Assembly: GCA_934486965.1 (NCBI GenBank)
Contig: CAKSQP010000076.1
Span: forward strand, 1-7,395
DNA: 7,395 bases
Direction: 5' to 3'
Source of the DNA: an uncultured Eubacteriales bacterium
GTDB taxonomy: Bacteria > Bacillota > Clostridia > Oscillospirales > UBA644
The notes beneath the pieces were generated by a model, which saw only the letters and a list, made by a program, of their open reading frames with translations, did no database searches and had not been told where the DNA came from. How positions within the stretch are numbered: the stretch's first letter is position 1; the number at the start of each line of letters is the position of its first letter. A program made the translations under genes and the position numbers. Of this stretch, positions 6,776-7,395 are shown one piece after another.

Positions 6776-6825
6776 AGAATTGCGTGGCATGGCGGGCGGC
6801 GCAGGAGAATTGCGTGGCATGGCAG
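6776..6825. repeat. Tandem pair of the AGAATTGCGTGGCATGG module
   Basis: Two copies of the module, at 6776-6795 and 6806-6825, lie exactly 30 nt apart in direct orientation. This is the only place where the module is doubled; elsewhere one copy follows each CTGTCCGAGCG block. It looks like a local 30-bp tandem duplication. Confidence 0.7.
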
Positions 6826-7051
6826 GCGGCGGGCTATGAGGGGGGGACAGACAGAGATAGACGGCACGCAGAGGGCGTCGAACAAAATACAACAGGAATC
6901 GCCCTCGCTCTCCCCCTGTCCGAGCGGTGGGCGGCGCAGGAGAATTGCGCGGCATGGCGGCGCGGCGGCTTTAACGTGCGGCGGGCTATGAGGGGGGGGC
7001 GAGCGGCGAAGTGAGTTTGAAGACGGTTTTCCCCCCGAGAGATAGAGAAAA

Positions 7052-7070
7052 GGTTCGGAACAAGCGAACC
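7052..7070. repeat. Hairpin-forming inverted repeat GGTTCG/CGAACC
   Basis: GGTTCG (7052-7057) and CGAACC (7065-7070) form a 6-bp stem with a 7-nt loop. A second inverted repeat, GAATGAA/TTCATTC at 7078-7092, follows 7 nt later. Both lie in the part of the array that resembles the other modules least. No T-tract follows, so a terminator is unlikely. Confidence 0.45.
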
Positions 7071-7194
7071 GAAGAGAGAATGAACTTCATTCCTGCTCTC
7101 CCTCCCCTGTCCGAGCGGCGGGTGGGAAAATTGCGTGGCATGGCGGGTAGTGCGGCATGGGCGGACAGTTGAAGAAAAGGAAGACAAACGGCAC

Positions 7195-7241
7195 GTCGCA
7201 AAAAACAGAGTTTCACCATTGTTCTCCCCCTGTCCGAGCGA
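7195..7241. repeat. Long direct repeat, copy 2
   Basis: This 47-nt block repeats 6719-6766, with seven instead of eight A residues in the run. It is preceded by the GACAAACGGCA module (7183-7193) and followed directly by GAGCGGCGAAGTGAGTT (7241-7257), the module also seen at 7001. It forms the rpmB-proximal end of the array. Confidence 0.85.
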
Positions 7242-7290
7242 GCGGCGAAGTGAGTTCGGCGCGGACATTTTTAACATCTCCGGAAAAATG

Positions 7291-7328
7291 AAAAAGGCAA
7301 CATCACAGAATGATGTTGCCGTCTTTTT
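7291..7328 (-). terminator. Rho-independent terminator of rpmB, possibly bidirectional
   Basis: GGCAACATCA (7296-7305) and TGATGTTGCC (7311-7320) form a perfect 10-bp stem with a 5-nt loop. On the minus strand the stem is followed at once by five T residues (7295-7291), the normal form of an intrinsic terminator, 20 nt after the first rpmB stop. On the plus strand GTC and then five T residues follow, so it may also stop transcription entering from the repeat region. Confidence 0.92.
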
Positions 7329-7340
7329 CAGCGTGACTTA

Positions 7341-7395
7341 TTATACTCTCTGCACCTTATTGGAACGAAGGCAGCTCGTGCACACATACATGTGC
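7341..7395 (-). CDS. rpmB: Ribosomal protein bL28, C-terminal end (cut by window edge)
   Basis: Seventeen codons before the stop can be read on the minus strand: HMYVCTSCLRSNKVQRV, then TAA and a second TAA. The pattern YVCTxCLRSxKV is the C-terminal signature of large-subunit ribosomal protein bL28; CTSC is the second cysteine pair of the zinc-binding form of this protein. The rest of the gene lies right of the window. A strong terminator follows, so rpmB is probably its own short transcription unit, separate from the rnf operon. The fragment is short, but the motif and the tandem stop/terminator arrangement make the call fairly firm. Confidence 0.85.
   Translation of the reverse strand, partial: HMYVCTSCLRSNKVQRV

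Larger units (their letters stand above)
6120..7260. repeat. Mosaic array of degenerate direct repeats (non-coding spacer)
   Basis: This 1.1-kb stretch between the rpmB terminator and the rnf promoter has no credible gene and is visibly more G/C-rich than the flanks. It is built from recurring modules. Module 1, CTCCCCCTGTCCGAGCG or close variants: about 6184, 6405, 6750, 6910, 7102 and 7225. Module 2, AGAATTGCGTGGCATGG-like: 6211, 6433, 6776, 6806, 6941 and 7127. Module 3, GGGCTATGAG: 6317, 6458, 6831 and 6983. Module 4, GACAAACGGCA: 6368, 6506 and 7183. Module 5, GAGCGGCGAAGTGAGTT: 7001 and 7241. Modules 1, 2 and 3 usually follow each other in that order. Spacing between module 1 copies varies from about 120 to 345 nt, so it is neither a simple tandem array nor CRISPR. 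Open frames across it on both strands are repeat translations rich in Arg, Pro, Ser or Gly, with no domain. It may be a genome-wide dispersed element family or decayed spacer DNA. Confidence 0.85.

Noticed and set aside
6980..7000. G-run (GAGGGGGGGGCG) as a quadruplex or phase-variation tract
   Set aside because: It is one run within a generally G-rich array and is not inside or next to a gene start, so no functional reading is supported.
6322..7014. Open frame of 230 codons on the plus strand in the repeat region
   Set aside because: It is a translation of the repeated modules, rich in Arg and Gly, with the same short peptides recurring (RENCVAW-like) and no domain; neighbouring frames are equally open, so openness reflects composition.
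6120..7260. CRISPR array
   Set aside because: Repeat spacing varies from 30 to over 300 nt, copies are degenerate and of several kinds, and no cas gene is present.
6120..7260. Insertion sequence or integron
   Set aside because: No transposase or integrase, no matching terminal inverted repeats, and no attC-like folded sites could be identified.
6013..7277. Several minus-strand frames with repeated MPRNS-type peptides
   Set aside because: They shift frame between repeat units and show no consistent codon pattern or conserved length; the peptides come from the AGAATTGCGTGGCATGG module read in reverse.

Overview
The window looks like a piece of chromosome from an anaerobic Firmicute, probably a clostridial lineage. 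Three things point there: the Rnf gene order C-D-G-E-A-B, strong AGGAGG-type ribosome binding sites, and a sigma-A-type promoter with a 17-nt spacer. No species can be named from the sequence alone. All genes I can support lie on the minus strand, so the biological order runs from right to left.

Layout in transcription order. (1) 7395-7341: the last codons of rpmB (ribosomal protein bL28), ending in tandem stops. A near-perfect 10-bp stem terminator follows at 7291-7328. (2) About 7260-6010: roughly 1.25 kb without a credible gene. It is filled with degenerate direct repeats of several short modules, mixed in variable order and spacing; one pair of about 47 nt is identical except for the length of an A-run. 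(3) 5989-5961: a strong promoter, then rnfC, whose Shine-Dalgarno sequence favours a TTG start. (4) 5918-715: a complete six-gene operon, rnfC-rnfD-rnfG-rnfE-rnfA-rnfB, with gaps of 0-13 nt or 1-nt stop/start overlaps. (5) 731-594: a 45-residue single-helix membrane protein gene that starts inside the end of rnfB. (6) 584-1: the first 194 codons of holB (DNA polymerase III delta' subunit), cut off by the window edge, with no terminator between it and the rnf genes.

Functionally, the six Rnf proteins form the membrane-bound ferredoxin:NAD+ oxidoreductase. RnfB takes electrons from reduced ferredoxin. They pass through the membrane Fe-S site of RnfA/RnfE and the covalent FMNs of RnfG and RnfD, and reach NAD+ at RnfC, while Na+ or H+ is pumped out. 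The key cysteines and flavinylation threonines are all visible, so the complex is probably active. Two departures from the usual pattern are an 80-residue charged extension before the membrane helix of RnfG and variant residues around some flavin motifs.

The less ordinary parts are the small membrane ORF wedged between rnfB and holB, the coupling of a replication clamp-loader gene to an energy-conservation operon, and the mosaic repeat array that fills the spacer between rpmB and rnfC.
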